Assembly: GCA_964620555.1 (NCBI GenBank)
Contig: CAZUGZ010000014.1
Coordinates: forward strand, 1-41,058
Length of the DNA: 41,058 nt
Source: JAPOQD01 sp964620555
GTDB taxonomy: Bacteria > Pseudomonadota > Gammaproteobacteria > Pseudomonadales > Halieaceae
Reading direction: 5' to 3'
How positions within the stretch are numbered: position 1 is the first letter of the stretch; each line of letters opens with the position of its first letter. Of this stretch, positions 27,606-35,586 are shown one piece after another. Both the position numbers and the translations under genes were made by a program. Below the pieces are notes generated by a model that searched no databases, had not been told where the DNA came from, and saw only the letters and a list, made by a program, of their open reading frames with translations.

Positions 27606-28937
27606 ATGGCCAATCCACTGCTGCCAGGGAGTGCCAACACGTCGGGACTGGGCGAGCTGTTCAAACGCCTGCGTTTTGTCCTGCTGGCGATCATCGTCTA
27701 TCGCATCGGCACCCACATTCCGGTACCCGGCATCGACCCCGATCAGATCAAGGCGCTGTTCAACCAGAATCAGGGCACCATCCTGGGTTTGGCCAACATG
27801 TTCAGCGGCGGCGCGCTGGAGCGCATGAGCATCCTGGCGCTGGGGATCATGCCCTACATCTCGGCATCCATCATCATGCAGTTGATGACGGCGGTGTCCC
27901 CGCAACTGGACCAATTGAAGAAGGAAGGCGCGTCCGGGCGCCGCAAGATCAGCCAGTACACCCGCTACCTGACCGTGGTGCTGGCCATCGTCCAGGCCAC
28001 CGGCATGTCCGTCGGCATGGCCAATCAGGGCATGGCCTACAGCGTGTCGCCGCTGTTTTTTGTGGTGTCCATTACTTCGCTGGTCACCGGCGCCGTGTTC
28101 ATGATGTGGCTGGGCGAGCAAATCACCGAAAAAGGTGTGGGCAACGGCATCTCCCTGCTGATCTTCGCCGGCATCGTGGCGGGCCTGCCCGCGGCCATCG
28201 GCCAGTCGTTGGAGTCGGCGCGTCAGGGCGAACTCAACATCCTGGTGTTGTTGTTCATACTGGCGCTGGCCATCGCGGTAATCTACCTGATCGTTTTCAT
28301 CGAACGCGGTCAGCGGCGCATCACCGTCAACTACGCCAACCGCCAGCGAGGCCGCGGGCAGTACCAGGCCGAGAGCAGTCACCTGCCCCTGAAAGTGAAC
28401 ATGTCCGGGGTCATCCCGGCTATCTTCGCCAGCAGCATCCTGCTGTTTCCGGCCTCCATTGCGCAGTGGTTCGGCGGTGGCGGCAATGCCGAATGGCTGC
28501 AGGAAATTGCCCTGGCCATTGGTCCCGGCCAGCCCCTGAACATCCTGCTGTTCAGCGGACTGATTGTATTTTTCTGCTTCTTTTATACGGCCCTGATGTT
28601 CAATCCGGTAGACATGGCGGACAACCTGAAGCGTTCCGGGGCTTTTATTCCGGGTATTCGGCCCGGCCCCAGGACCGCCGACTACATCGATGGTGTGCTG
28701 ACCCGGTTGACCGTATTCGGCGCTACCTACATCGCCCTGGTCTGTTTGCTGCCGCAGTTCCTGGTAGTGATGTGGAACGTGCCGTTTTACCTGGGTGGTA
28801 CCTCGCTGTTGATCGTGGTGGTGGTGGTGATGGATTTCATGGCCCAGGTGCAGAGTCACATGATGTCGCAGCAGTATGATTCGGTCATGAAGAAGGCCAA
28901 TCTGAAGAATTATGGGAGAGCCGGCAGCGTCCGGTAA
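27606..28937 (+). CDS. secY: Protein translocase subunit SecY
   Basis: 443 residues, ten predicted membrane helices, the pore subunit of the SecYEG channel in the inner membrane. Plug/TM2 region with MFSGGALERMSILALGIMP and the cytoplasmic loop with VNYANRQRGRG and FIPGIRPGPRTADYID are recognisable. The first base of secY directly abuts the rplO stop, so translation is coupled. Confidence 0.99.
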   Translation: MANPLLPGSANTSGLGELFKRLRFVLLAIIVYRIGTHIPVPGIDPDQIKALFNQNQGTILGLANMFSGGALERMSILALGIMPYISASIIMQLMTAVSPQLDQLKKEGASGRRKISQYTRYLTVVLAIVQATGMSVGMANQGMAYSVSPLFFVVSITSLVTGAVFMMWLGEQITEKGVGNGISLLIFAGIVAGLPAAIGQSLESARQGELNILVLLFILALAIAVIYLIVFIERGQRRITVNYANRQRGRGQYQAESSHLPLKVNMSGVIPAIFASSILLFPASIAQWFGGGGNAEWLQEIALAIGPGQPLNILLFSGLIVFFCFFYTALMFNPVDMADNLKRSGAFIPGIRPGPRTADYIDGVLTRLTVFGATYIALVCLLPQFLVVMWNVPFYLGGTSLLIVVVVVMDFMAQVQSHMMSQQYDSVMKKANLKNYGRAGSVR

Positions 28938-28949
28938 GTGGGGTACATC

Positions 28950-29066
28950 GTGAAAGTGCGAGCTTCGGTAAAGAGAATATGCAGGAACTGCAAGGTGGTG
29001 CGCCGCCGCCGTGTGGTGCGGGTGATCTGCAGTGCCCAACCGCGCCACAAGCAGCGACAAGGTTGA
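28950..29066 (+). CDS. rpmJ: 50S ribosomal protein L36 (zinc form)
   Basis: 38 residues from a GTG start: VKVRASVKRICRNCKVV through VRVICSAQPRHKQRQG. The three Cys and one His of the zinc-ribbon form are all present (CRNC, C, H). L36 is the smallest ribosomal protein and joins late in assembly. Twelve bases after secY. Its stop codon overlaps the -35 of the next promoter. Confidence 0.97.
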   Translation: MKVRASVKRICRNCKVVRRRRVVRVICSAQPRHKQRQG

Positions 29067-29091
29067 TTTTGACGATGGTTGTCGCTAGAAT
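29063..29091 (+). promoter_or_regulatory. Predicted sigma70 promoter of the alpha operon
   Basis: TTGATT (29063-29068) overlapping the rpmJ stop, 17-base spacer, TAGAAT (29086-29091), the same -10 as the S10 promoter. It would give an rpsM leader of about 70 bases, space enough for an S4-binding structure as in E. coli, though I could not identify one with confidence. Confidence 0.65.
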
Positions 29092-29169
29092 GCTGCGCCT
29101 TTTGGGCGGCGAACCGGGCCGCGTGGCAAACAGGTCGCGGTCCTGCAATGGTAATCTGGGGAGTGGTGG

Positions 29170-29526
29170 ATGGCCCGTATCGCCGGTGTAAACGTACCGG
29201 ACAACAAACACGCTGTGATCTCGCTGACCCATATTTATGGTGTCGGTGTTACCCGGGCGCGTCAGTTGTGTGCCGCCACCGGAGTCGATCAACAGACCAA
29301 AATAGGTGAACTCAGCGAAGCACAGATGGATGCGTTGCGCGCTGAAGTGGGCAAATTGATGATCGAAGGCGACCTGCGACGCGAGGTCTCCATGAACATC
29401 AAGCGTCTGATGGATTTGGGTTGCAACCGCGGTCTGCGTCATCGCCGGGGTCTGCCGCTGCGGGGCCAGCGAACCAAGACCAATGCCCGAACGCGCAAGG
29501 GGCCGCGGAAACCGATTCGCAGGTAA
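29170..29526 (+). CDS. rpsM: 30S ribosomal protein S13
   Basis: 118 residues (MARIAGVNVPDNKHAVISLT). S13 forms intersubunit bridges from the 30S head and touches P-site tRNA through its basic tail (RTKTNARTRKGPRKPIRR). GGGGAG lies before the ATG. First gene of the alpha operon. Confidence 0.99.
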   Translation: MARIAGVNVPDNKHAVISLTHIYGVGVTRARQLCAATGVDQQTKIGELSEAQMDALRAEVGKLMIEGDLRREVSMNIKRLMDLGCNRGLRHRRGLPLRGQRTKTNARTRKGPRKPIRR

Positions 29527-29550
29527 CTTGAATTTTCCTCCAGTAGTGTA

Positions 29551-29568
29551 GCTGCACCTCAGTGCAGC
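29551..29568 (+). promoter_or_regulatory. Perfect stem-loop in the rpsM-rpsK gap
   Basis: GCTGCAC (29551-29557), loop CTCA, GTGCAGC (29562-29568): a perfect 7-bp stem 29 bases before the rpsK start. No T-tract follows, so it is unlikely to stop transcription. It may stabilise the message or bind a protein. Confidence 0.5.
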
Positions 29569-29596
29569 GTTGATATCGAGACGGGGACACACGAGC

Positions 29597-29989
29597 ATGG
29601 CCAACCCAGGCGCCAGAGGTACACGCAAAAAAATCACCAAAAAGGTGGTCGAAGGCATCGCCCACATTCATGCCTCTTTCAACAATACGATCATTACCAT
29701 TACGGATCGCCAGGGCAACACCCTGAGTTGGGCGACCGCGGGCGGATCGGGGTTTCGCGGTTCGCGCAAAAGTACACCCTTTGCCGCCCAGATCGCGGCC
29801 GAACGCGCCGGTGAAGCGGCCAAGGAATACGGTTTGCAGAACCTGGACATACAGGTGAAGGGCCCGGGACCGGGCCGCGAATCCGCAGTGCGGGCGCTCA
29901 ATAACTGCGGTTTCCGAATCAGCAATATTACCGACGTAACGCCCATTCCCCACAATGGGTGCCGTCCTCCCAAGAAACGTCGCGTGTAG
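29597..29989 (+). CDS. rpsK: 30S ribosomal protein S11
   Basis: 130 residues from ATG 29597 (MANPGARGTRKKITKKVVEG), chosen over an in-frame ATG at 29570 whose extension is not family-like. S11 lies on the platform near the E-site mRNA. C-terminal TPIPHNGCRPPKKRRV is the invariant tail. Confidence 0.98.
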   Translation: MANPGARGTRKKITKKVVEGIAHIHASFNNTIITITDRQGNTLSWATAGGSGFRGSRKSTPFAAQIAAERAGEAAKEYGLQNLDIQVKGPGPGRESAVRALNNCGFRISNITDVTPIPHNGCRPPKKRRV

Positions 29990-30003
29990 AGGCAGTAGTA
30001 GAA

Positions 30004-30624
30004 ATGGCCAGATATACAGGACCCACTTGCAAACTGTCCCGCCGCGAAGGGACGGACCTGTTTCTGAAAAGTGGCGTACGCGCCCTGGAGAGCAAGTGCA
30101 ACGTGGAAACCGCACCGGGACAACACGGTGCCCGGCGCGGCCGCCAATCCGACTACGGGGTTCAGTTGCGGGAGAAGCAGAAAGTCCGCCGCATCTACGG
30201 TGTGCTGGAGAAACAGTTTCGCAATTACTACCGCGAGGCAGCCCGGCTCAAGGGGGCAACCGGCGAAAACCTGCTGGGTCTGCTGGAATCGCGCCTGGAC
30301 AACGTGGTCTACCGCATGGGCTTTGGCTCGACTCGTGCCGAGGCGCGCCAACTGGTTTCGCACCGGGCGGTGTGGGTCAACGGCCAGCGCGTCAACATTC
30401 CCTCGTATCGGGTGAGCCCGGGGGATGTGATTTCCCTGCGTGGCAAGGCCAGCAAGCAACTGCGGGTGCAGTCCGCCCTGGCGCTGGCCGCACAGCGTGG
30501 TGAGCCGGAGTGGATTGAAGTGGACAGCGAAAAGCTCGAAGGCACCTTCAAGAGCTACCCGGATCGTCAGGATCTTTCTTCCGAGATCAATGAAAACCTG
30601 ATTGTCGAACTCTACTCCAAGTAA
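30004..30624 (+). CDS. rpsD: 30S ribosomal protein S4
   Basis: 206 residues (MARYTGPTCKLSRREGTDLF). S4 nucleates the 30S body, and in E. coli represses the alpha operon. The S4 RNA-binding domain is at about residues 95-155 (LDNVVYRMGFGSTRAEARQL, VSHRAVWVNGQRVNIPS). GAGG upstream of the ATG. Confidence 0.99.
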   Translation: MARYTGPTCKLSRREGTDLFLKSGVRALESKCNVETAPGQHGARRGRQSDYGVQLREKQKVRRIYGVLEKQFRNYYREAARLKGATGENLLGLLESRLDNVVYRMGFGSTRAEARQLVSHRAVWVNGQRVNIPSYRVSPGDVISLRGKASKQLRVQSALALAAQRGEPEWIEVDSEKLEGTFKSYPDRQDLSSEINENLIVELYSK

Positions 30625-30661
30625 TCAGTTAAACCGATACAAAGCAGACAGGACCACCCCT

Positions 30662-31669
30662 ATGCAGACCGCAGTAGACGAATTTCTAACGCCACGGATC
30701 ATCCGCGTAGTCAACAAGAGCAGCACCCGTGCCGCGATCACCCTCGAGCCCCTGGAGCGCGGTTTTGGTTATACCCTGGGCAATGCCCTGCGCCGCATTC
30801 TGCTGTCCTCGATGCCCGGCTGCGCCGTCACCGAAGTGGAGATCGAAGGGGTCCTGCACGAGTACAGTGCCATCGAAGGAGTGCAGGAAGACGTGATTGA
30901 AATCCTGCTCAACCTCAAGGGTGTGGCGCTGGTGATGCACGGCAAGAACACCGCCCATTTGACCCTGAGCAAAAAGGGTCCGGGTGCGGTGACCGCCGCT
31001 GATATCCAGGTGGATCACGAAGTCAATATTTGCAACCCGGATCACGTAATCTGCCATCTGAATGACGATTCGGAAATCAGCATGATTCTGACCGTCCAGC
31101 GGGGTCGGGGCTATTCTCCCGCCGACAGTCGGCTCGAGGAAGAAGATGAAACCCGTCCCATCGGCCGGCTGCGGCTGGATGCCACCTACAGCCCGGTGCG
31201 GCGAGTGTCCTACGTGGTCGAGTCGGCGCGGGTCGAGCAGCGTACCGACCTGGACAAACTGGTGCTGGACCTGGAGAGTAATGGCACCCTTGATCCCAAG
31301 GAGGCGATCCGTCGTGCCGCCACGATTTTACAGCAGCAGCTGGCCGTATTTGTGGATCTGGAAGGCGAGAAGTTCGATGACAGGGGGGACTCGGAAGACG
31401 AAGTCGACCCGATTCTGCTGCGCCCGGTGGACGATCTGGAATTGACCGTGCGTTCCGCCAACTGCCTGAAGGCAGAGAACATCTACTACATTGGGGACCT
31501 GGTGCAACGCACCGAAATCGAACTCCTCAAAACCCCCAACCTGGGCAAAAAGTCCCTGACCGAAATCAAGGACGTATTGGCTTCCCGCGGCCTGTCCCTG
31601 GGTTTGCGGCTCGACAGTTGGCCGCCATCGAGCGTGAAGGCGGACAACCGGATTCTGGGCATAAGCTGA
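30662..31669 (+). CDS. rpoA: RNA polymerase subunit alpha
   Basis: 335 residues, slightly longer than E. coli (329). The N-terminal assembly domain (GFGYTLGNALRRILLSSMPG) and C-terminal domain binding UP elements and activators (CLKAENIYYIGDLVQRTE, LLKTPNLGKKSLTEIKDVL) are complete. Ribosomal proteins S4 and L17 flank it in the usual order. Confidence 0.99.
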   Translation: MQTAVDEFLTPRIIRVVNKSSTRAAITLEPLERGFGYTLGNALRRILLSSMPGCAVTEVEIEGVLHEYSAIEGVQEDVIEILLNLKGVALVMHGKNTAHLTLSKKGPGAVTAADIQVDHEVNICNPDHVICHLNDDSEISMILTVQRGRGYSPADSRLEEEDETRPIGRLRLDATYSPVRRVSYVVESARVEQRTDLDKLVLDLESNGTLDPKEAIRRAATILQQQLAVFVDLEGEKFDDRGDSEDEVDPILLRPVDDLELTVRSANCLKAENIYYIGDLVQRTEIELLKTPNLGKKSLTEIKDVLASRGLSLGLRLDSWPPSSVKADNRILGIS

Positions 31670-31697
31670 GTCCCCCCGCTACCTGCAGGAATGGAAC

Positions 31698-32096
31698 ATG
31701 CGTCACCGCCATAGTGGATCACAACTGAATCGCAACAGCGCGCACCGCAAGGCCATGCTGCGCAACATGGCGGCCTCGCTGATGGAGCACGAGTTGATCA
31801 AGACCACCCTGCCCAAGGCCAGGGCGCTGCGCCGGGTAGCCGAGCCGCTGATCACCCTGGCCAAGCAGGACAGTGTCGCCAACCGCCGCCTGGCCTATGA
31901 CCGCCTGCGCAACCGCGCCATGGTGGGCAAGCTGTTCGGCGAACTGGGGCCGCGCTATCTGCAGCGGCCGGGGGGCTACATCCGCATCCTCAAATGCGGT
32001 CACCGGGTCGGCGACAAGGCGCCCATGGCATGGGTGGAACTGGTTGACCGGCCTCGCAGCGATGGCGATTTCGAAGACATCGAGGATGAGAGCTGA
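31698..32096 (+). CDS. rplQ: 50S ribosomal protein L17
   Basis: 132 residues (MRHRHSGSQLNRNSAHRKAM). L17 lies near the tunnel exit. The acidic tail after VELVDRPRSD is variable in the family. Usually the last gene of the alpha operon; here a HAD-UbiA gene follows after 20 bases with no hairpin between, so read-through is likely. Confidence 0.98.
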   Translation: MRHRHSGSQLNRNSAHRKAMLRNMAASLMEHELIKTTLPKARALRRVAEPLITLAKQDSVANRRLAYDRLRNRAMVGKLFGELGPRYLQRPGGYIRILKCGHRVGDKAPMAWVELVDRPRSDGDFEDIEDES

Positions 32097-32116
32097 CCGC
32101 TGGCGGGAGCTTGCCG

Positions 32117-33559
32117 GTGAATGAACCATCTTCCTCTGTCGACGACGGGCCACCGCTGCTCGCGATTGATCTCGACGGTAGCCTGATCCGCGGCGACCTG
32201 TCCGGCGAATCCCTGCTGCTCTATCTGCGCGGCAACCCGCTGCGCCTGTTGCGGGTATTGGCCTGGCTGCCACGCGGGCGGGCCTACGCCAAGCGCCAGC
32301 TGGCCCGGCGGGTGACCGTGGACCACACCAGCCTGCAGTTGCAACAACCGGTGTTGGAGTTCGTCCGCGCCGAGCACCAGCGCGGACGCGGCACGGTGTT
32401 GGCCAGTGGTTCGGATGAATTGCTGGTGCGGCCCCTGGCCGAGCACCTGGGTTGTTTTGACGATGTCCTGGGCAGTGACGGCTCGATCAACATGACCGGC
32501 CCGCGCAAGGCGTCGGCCCTGGTTGCGCGCTCGGGTGACCGCGGCTTCGAGTACCTGGGCAACAGTAAGGTGGATGTGCCGGTATGGCAGGCCGCACGGG
32601 CGGTGCACCTGGTTTCGAGCAGCTTGCGGTTTACCCGTTTTGTGCAATCCCGGTTCACCGTTGACAAACTGTTTCAGCGCCAGCTCAACCCGCTGTCGGT
32701 ATGGCTGCGCCAGTGTCGGGTGGCCCAGTGGCTGAAAAACGTGCTGCTGTTCGTATCCCTGATTCTGGTTCACGCGTACGATGATGTGCAGGCGCTCGCC
32801 GCCACCGGTATCGCCTTCCTGTCCTTCAGCCTCTGTGCCAGCGGCATCTACCTGCTCAACGACCTGGTGGACCTGCCACTGGACCGCCGGCACCCGCGCA
32901 AATGCCGGCGGCCGCTGGCCAACGGGGATGTGCAGGTGGCCGCGGTGTGCCTGGTACTGCTGTTGCTGCTGCTGGCTTCGGCGCTGCTGGCGCTGTTGCT
33001 GCCGCCCATGTTTCAGCTCGTGCTGCTGCTCTATGCCGTGACTGCGGTCAGTTATTCTGCGCTCCTGCGGCGGCTGGCCATCGTCGATGTGCTGGTGCTG
33101 GCTGGTCTGTATACCCTGCGTATCGTCGCCGGTGGCGCCGCGCTGGCGCTGCCGTTGACCTTCTGGTTGCTGGCCTTCTCCCTGTTCCTGTTCCTGTCGC
33201 TGGCACTGATGAAGCGCTACACCGAGTTGAAGGAATGGGAAGCGGACCGCCTGCCCGACGCCGGGCGGGGATACCGCAGCGGCGACGGCAACTTCCTGAT
33301 CGCTCCCGGATTCGCCGCCGGTTTTACCGCCGTACTGGTACTGGCACTGTACCTGAACGGTGCGGCGGTACAGCAGTTTTACCGCTACCCGGAGGTGCTG
33401 TGGCTGGTTTGCCCCGTGCTGCTGTTCTGGATCTCCCATATCTGGTTCAGTTCCTTCCGGGGCCGCATGCTCGACGACCCGATCATGTTCGCGGTGCAGG
33501 ACGCGACCAGCCTGCTCTGTGCCGTGACGGTGCTGCTGCTGTTCGTGGCGGCGGTGTAA
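32117..33559 (+). CDS. HAD-UbiA fusion, DPPR-synthase-like polyprenyl-phosphate phosphoribosyltransferase
   Basis: 480 residues. GTG 32117 is chosen: GGGAG (32105-32109) is seven bases upstream, while TTG 32111 is too close. Residues about 10-190 form a HAD hydrolase domain (AIDLDGSLIRGDL holds the catalytic DxD; VLASGSDELLV is motif II). Residues about 200-480 are a UbiA-type membrane enzyme with the Asp motif NDLVDLPLDRRHPRKCRRPLA from residue 248, resembling mycobacterial decaprenyl-phosphate phosphoribosyltransferase more than quinone-pathway UbiA. Inferred role: UbiA joins PRPP to a polyprenyl phosphate and the HAD domain may remove the 5-phosphate. Followed by DprE1- and DprE2-like genes with 1-base overlaps. 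Confidence 0.8.
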   Translation: MNEPSSSVDDGPPLLAIDLDGSLIRGDLSGESLLLYLRGNPLRLLRVLAWLPRGRAYAKRQLARRVTVDHTSLQLQQPVLEFVRAEHQRGRGTVLASGSDELLVRPLAEHLGCFDDVLGSDGSINMTGPRKASALVARSGDRGFEYLGNSKVDVPVWQAARAVHLVSSSLRFTRFVQSRFTVDKLFQRQLNPLSVWLRQCRVAQWLKNVLLFVSLILVHAYDDVQALAATGIAFLSFSLCASGIYLLNDLVDLPLDRRHPRKCRRPLANGDVQVAAVCLVLLLLLLASALLALLLPPMFQLVLLLYAVTAVSYSALLRRLAIVDVLVLAGLYTLRIVAGGAALALPLTFWLLAFSLFLFLSLALMKRYTELKEWEADRLPDAGRGYRSGDGNFLIAPGFAAGFTAVLVLALYLNGAAVQQFYRYPEVLWLVCPVLLFWISHIWFSSFRGRMLDDPIMFAVQDATSLLCAVTVLLLFVAAV

Positions 33560-34830
33560 TGCGTTCCTGGGGCGGTTTGCCGGAGCGGGAACAACGGCAA
33601 CTGCCGATTGCCTGGCAGGACCAGGTGCCGGAGGTCTGGCGGCAATCGACACTGGCGGTTGGTGGTGGCCGCAGTTATGGCGACAGCGGTCTGGCTGCCA
33701 GCGGCACGGTGCTCGATACCCGGCGCATGGACTGCATTCTTGGCTTCGACCGGGAGGCGGGGCTGATTCGCTGTGAGGCCGGGGTGACCCTGGGCCAGAT
33801 CATGTCGGTGGCTGTGCCCCGGGGCTGGATGTTGCCGGTGCTGCCCGGTACCCGGTTCGTCACCGTCGCCGGGGCCCTGGCCAATGACGTGCACGGCAAA
33901 AACCACCATCGGGCCGGCACTTTCGCCGGCCACGTCCGGGAACTGGCCCTGCTGCGTTCCGATGGGGAGCAGATTCAATGTTCCCCGCGGCGCCAGCAAA
34001 AGTGGTTTGCCGCCACCTGTGGCGGCCTGGGTCTGACCGGCGTCATGCTGTGGCTGGAAATTCAGTTGCGCCCCCTCAGCGGCCCCTGGCTGGAGGTGGA
34101 GACCACCCGGTTTCGTTCCCCGCTGGAATTTCTCGAACTCAGTGCCGCAGCCGACAGCAGCCACGAGTACACCGTGGGCTGGTTCGATTGCCTCAGTGCC
34201 AGCGGCCGCGGCCTGTTGTACCGGGCCCGGCACGCCGCTGCCGATACCCCGGCCCCGCGCCCCGGGCGCAGCTTCAGCGTGCCCTTCACGCCACCGCTGT
34301 CGCCACTGAACCGGCCGGCCCTGCGGGTTTTCAATGGCCTGTATTTTCACCGCCAGTCGGCGCTGCGCAAACGCCGACTGGTGGCCTGGCCCGGCTGGTT
34401 TTTTCCTCTGGATGCGCTGCACCACTGGAATCGCCTGTATGGCCGGCGCGGCTTCCGCCAGTATCAATGCGTGGTCCCGGCGACCGTGCTGGCCGAATTG
34501 CTGGCCATTATTCGTCGCTCCGGGCAGGGCTCGCCGTTGGCGGTGTTGAAGGTTTTTGGCTCGATCCGGTCGCCGGCCCTGTTGTCCTTTCCGCGCCCCG
34601 GCGTGACCCTGGCGCTGGATTTCCCCTGGCGCGGTCAACGCACCACCGAACTGTTCCGACAACTGGACGAGGTGGTGTTCGGCAACGGCGGGGCAATCTA
34701 TCCGGCCAAGGATGCGCACATGAGCGGGGCCGATTTTCGCGCCGCCTATCCAGCCTGGGAGAAGCTCGAAAAACTGCGTGACCCCAAGCTCAACTCCCTG
34801 TTCTGGCAGCGCGTAACGGGGGCTGCCTGA
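33559..34830 (+). CDS. DprE1-like FAD-dependent polyprenylphosphoryl-ribose oxidase
   Basis: 423 residues, vanillyl-alcohol-oxidase-type flavoprotein. The FAD domain shows VGGGRSYGDSGLA and VHGKNHHRAGTF (His-Gly-Lys-Asn block from residue 111), close to mycobacterial DprE1. VLKVFG, LSFPRPGVTLALDFP and IYPAKDAH follow; the last supplies the catalytic-region Lys (residue 384, equivalent to DprE1 Lys418). At residue 352 there is Ala where M. tuberculosis DprE1 has Cys387. DprE1 oxidises C2 of the lipid-linked ribose to a keto group. Start ATG overlaps the upstream stop (TAATG). Substrate inferred from the three-gene context. Confidence 0.82.
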   Translation: MRSWGGLPEREQRQLPIAWQDQVPEVWRQSTLAVGGGRSYGDSGLAASGTVLDTRRMDCILGFDREAGLIRCEAGVTLGQIMSVAVPRGWMLPVLPGTRFVTVAGALANDVHGKNHHRAGTFAGHVRELALLRSDGEQIQCSPRRQQKWFAATCGGLGLTGVMLWLEIQLRPLSGPWLEVETTRFRSPLEFLELSAAADSSHEYTVGWFDCLSASGRGLLYRARHAAADTPAPRPGRSFSVPFTPPLSPLNRPALRVFNGLYFHRQSALRKRRLVAWPGWFFPLDALHHWNRLYGRRGFRQYQCVVPATVLAELLAIIRRSGQGSPLAVLKVFGSIRSPALLSFPRPGVTLALDFPWRGQRTTELFRQLDEVVFGNGGAIYPAKDAHMSGADFRAAYPAWEKLEKLRDPKLNSLFWQRVTGAA

Positions 34831-35564
34831 TGGCGCGCGTGGTGGTCATCGGGGCCGGCTCGGCCATCGCCCAGGCCACGGCGCGACTGCTGGCAGCAGC
34901 GGGCGACCACCTGCTGGTGGCAGCGCGCAATCCCCAGCGGCTGGCCAGCCTGGCCCTGGACCTGCGCGCCCGCGGCGCGGCGCAGGTGGACGAAGTGGCC
35001 TTCGACGCCGCCACCGGGACCGACTACGAAGCCTTTGCGGACGCCGTTTGGAGCCCGGGCGTGGACCTGCTGCTGCTCGCCCATGGCTCGCTGCCTCCAC
35101 AGGAAGAAGTCGAAGACGATGTCCTGGCGACGCGATGCGAATTTGAGACCAACGCCCTCGCCGGCATCAGCCTGCTGGCGGCCTTCGCCCCTCGCTTCGA
35201 ACGACAGGGCCACGGCAGGATCGTGGTGATCGGCTCGGTGGCAGGAGACCGAGGCCGTCGCTCCAATTACGTGTACGGCAGCGCCAAGGCCGCTATCGGT
35301 ACCTACTGCCAGGGACTGGAAGGGCGGCTTGCCGGCAGCGGTGTGCAGGTGCTGACGGTGAAACCGGGTCTGGTGGACTCGCCGATGACGGCGCACCTGC
35401 GCAAGGGGTTGCTGTGGGCGCAACCCGAACAGATTGCCCGGGGTATCGTCCGTGCCCTGGACCGCGGGCCGGGGGTGGTCTACCTGCCCTGGTTCTGGCG
35501 CTACATCATGCTGCTGGTCCGGTTGATCCCCCAACGCTGGTTCAGGAAACTCGGGAACCTCTGA
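34830..35564 (+). CDS. DprE2-like short-chain reductase
   Basis: 244-residue SDR. Dinucleotide motif GAGSAIAQATA at the N-terminus; catalytic Ser in VVIGSVAGDRG, and YGSAK with Tyr at residue 149. The C-terminal half (VKPGLVDSPMTAHL, then WFWRYIMLLVRLIPQRWFRKL) matches the membrane-associating tail of DprE2. DprE2 reduces the 2-keto intermediate to the arabinose epimer using NADH. ATG overlaps the previous stop (TGATG). Together with the two genes upstream it forms one translational unit. Confidence 0.82.
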   Translation: MARVVVIGAGSAIAQATARLLAAAGDHLLVAARNPQRLASLALDLRARGAAQVDEVAFDAATGTDYEAFADAVWSPGVDLLLLAHGSLPPQEEVEDDVLATRCEFETNALAGISLLAAFAPRFERQGHGRIVVIGSVAGDRGRRSNYVYGSAKAAIGTYCQGLEGRLAGSGVQVLTVKPGLVDSPMTAHLRKGLLWAQPEQIARGIVRALDRGPGVVYLPWFWRYIMLLVRLIPQRWFRKLGNL

Positions 35565-35586
35565 CCATTTCCCGGTGTCCGGTCAG
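35561..35586. terminator. Inverted repeat between convergent stops
   Basis: CTGACC (35561-35566) and GGTCAG (35581-35586), spacer 14, covering both the DprE2-like stop and the ilvE stop, which are only 18 bases apart. It could act in both directions. There is no strong T-run on either side. Confidence 0.4.

Noticed and set aside
27120..29060. 646-codon minus-strand frame opposite rplO-secY-rpmJ
   Set aside because: Shadow of conserved genes; His/Gln-rich with no hydrophobic or catalytic pattern.
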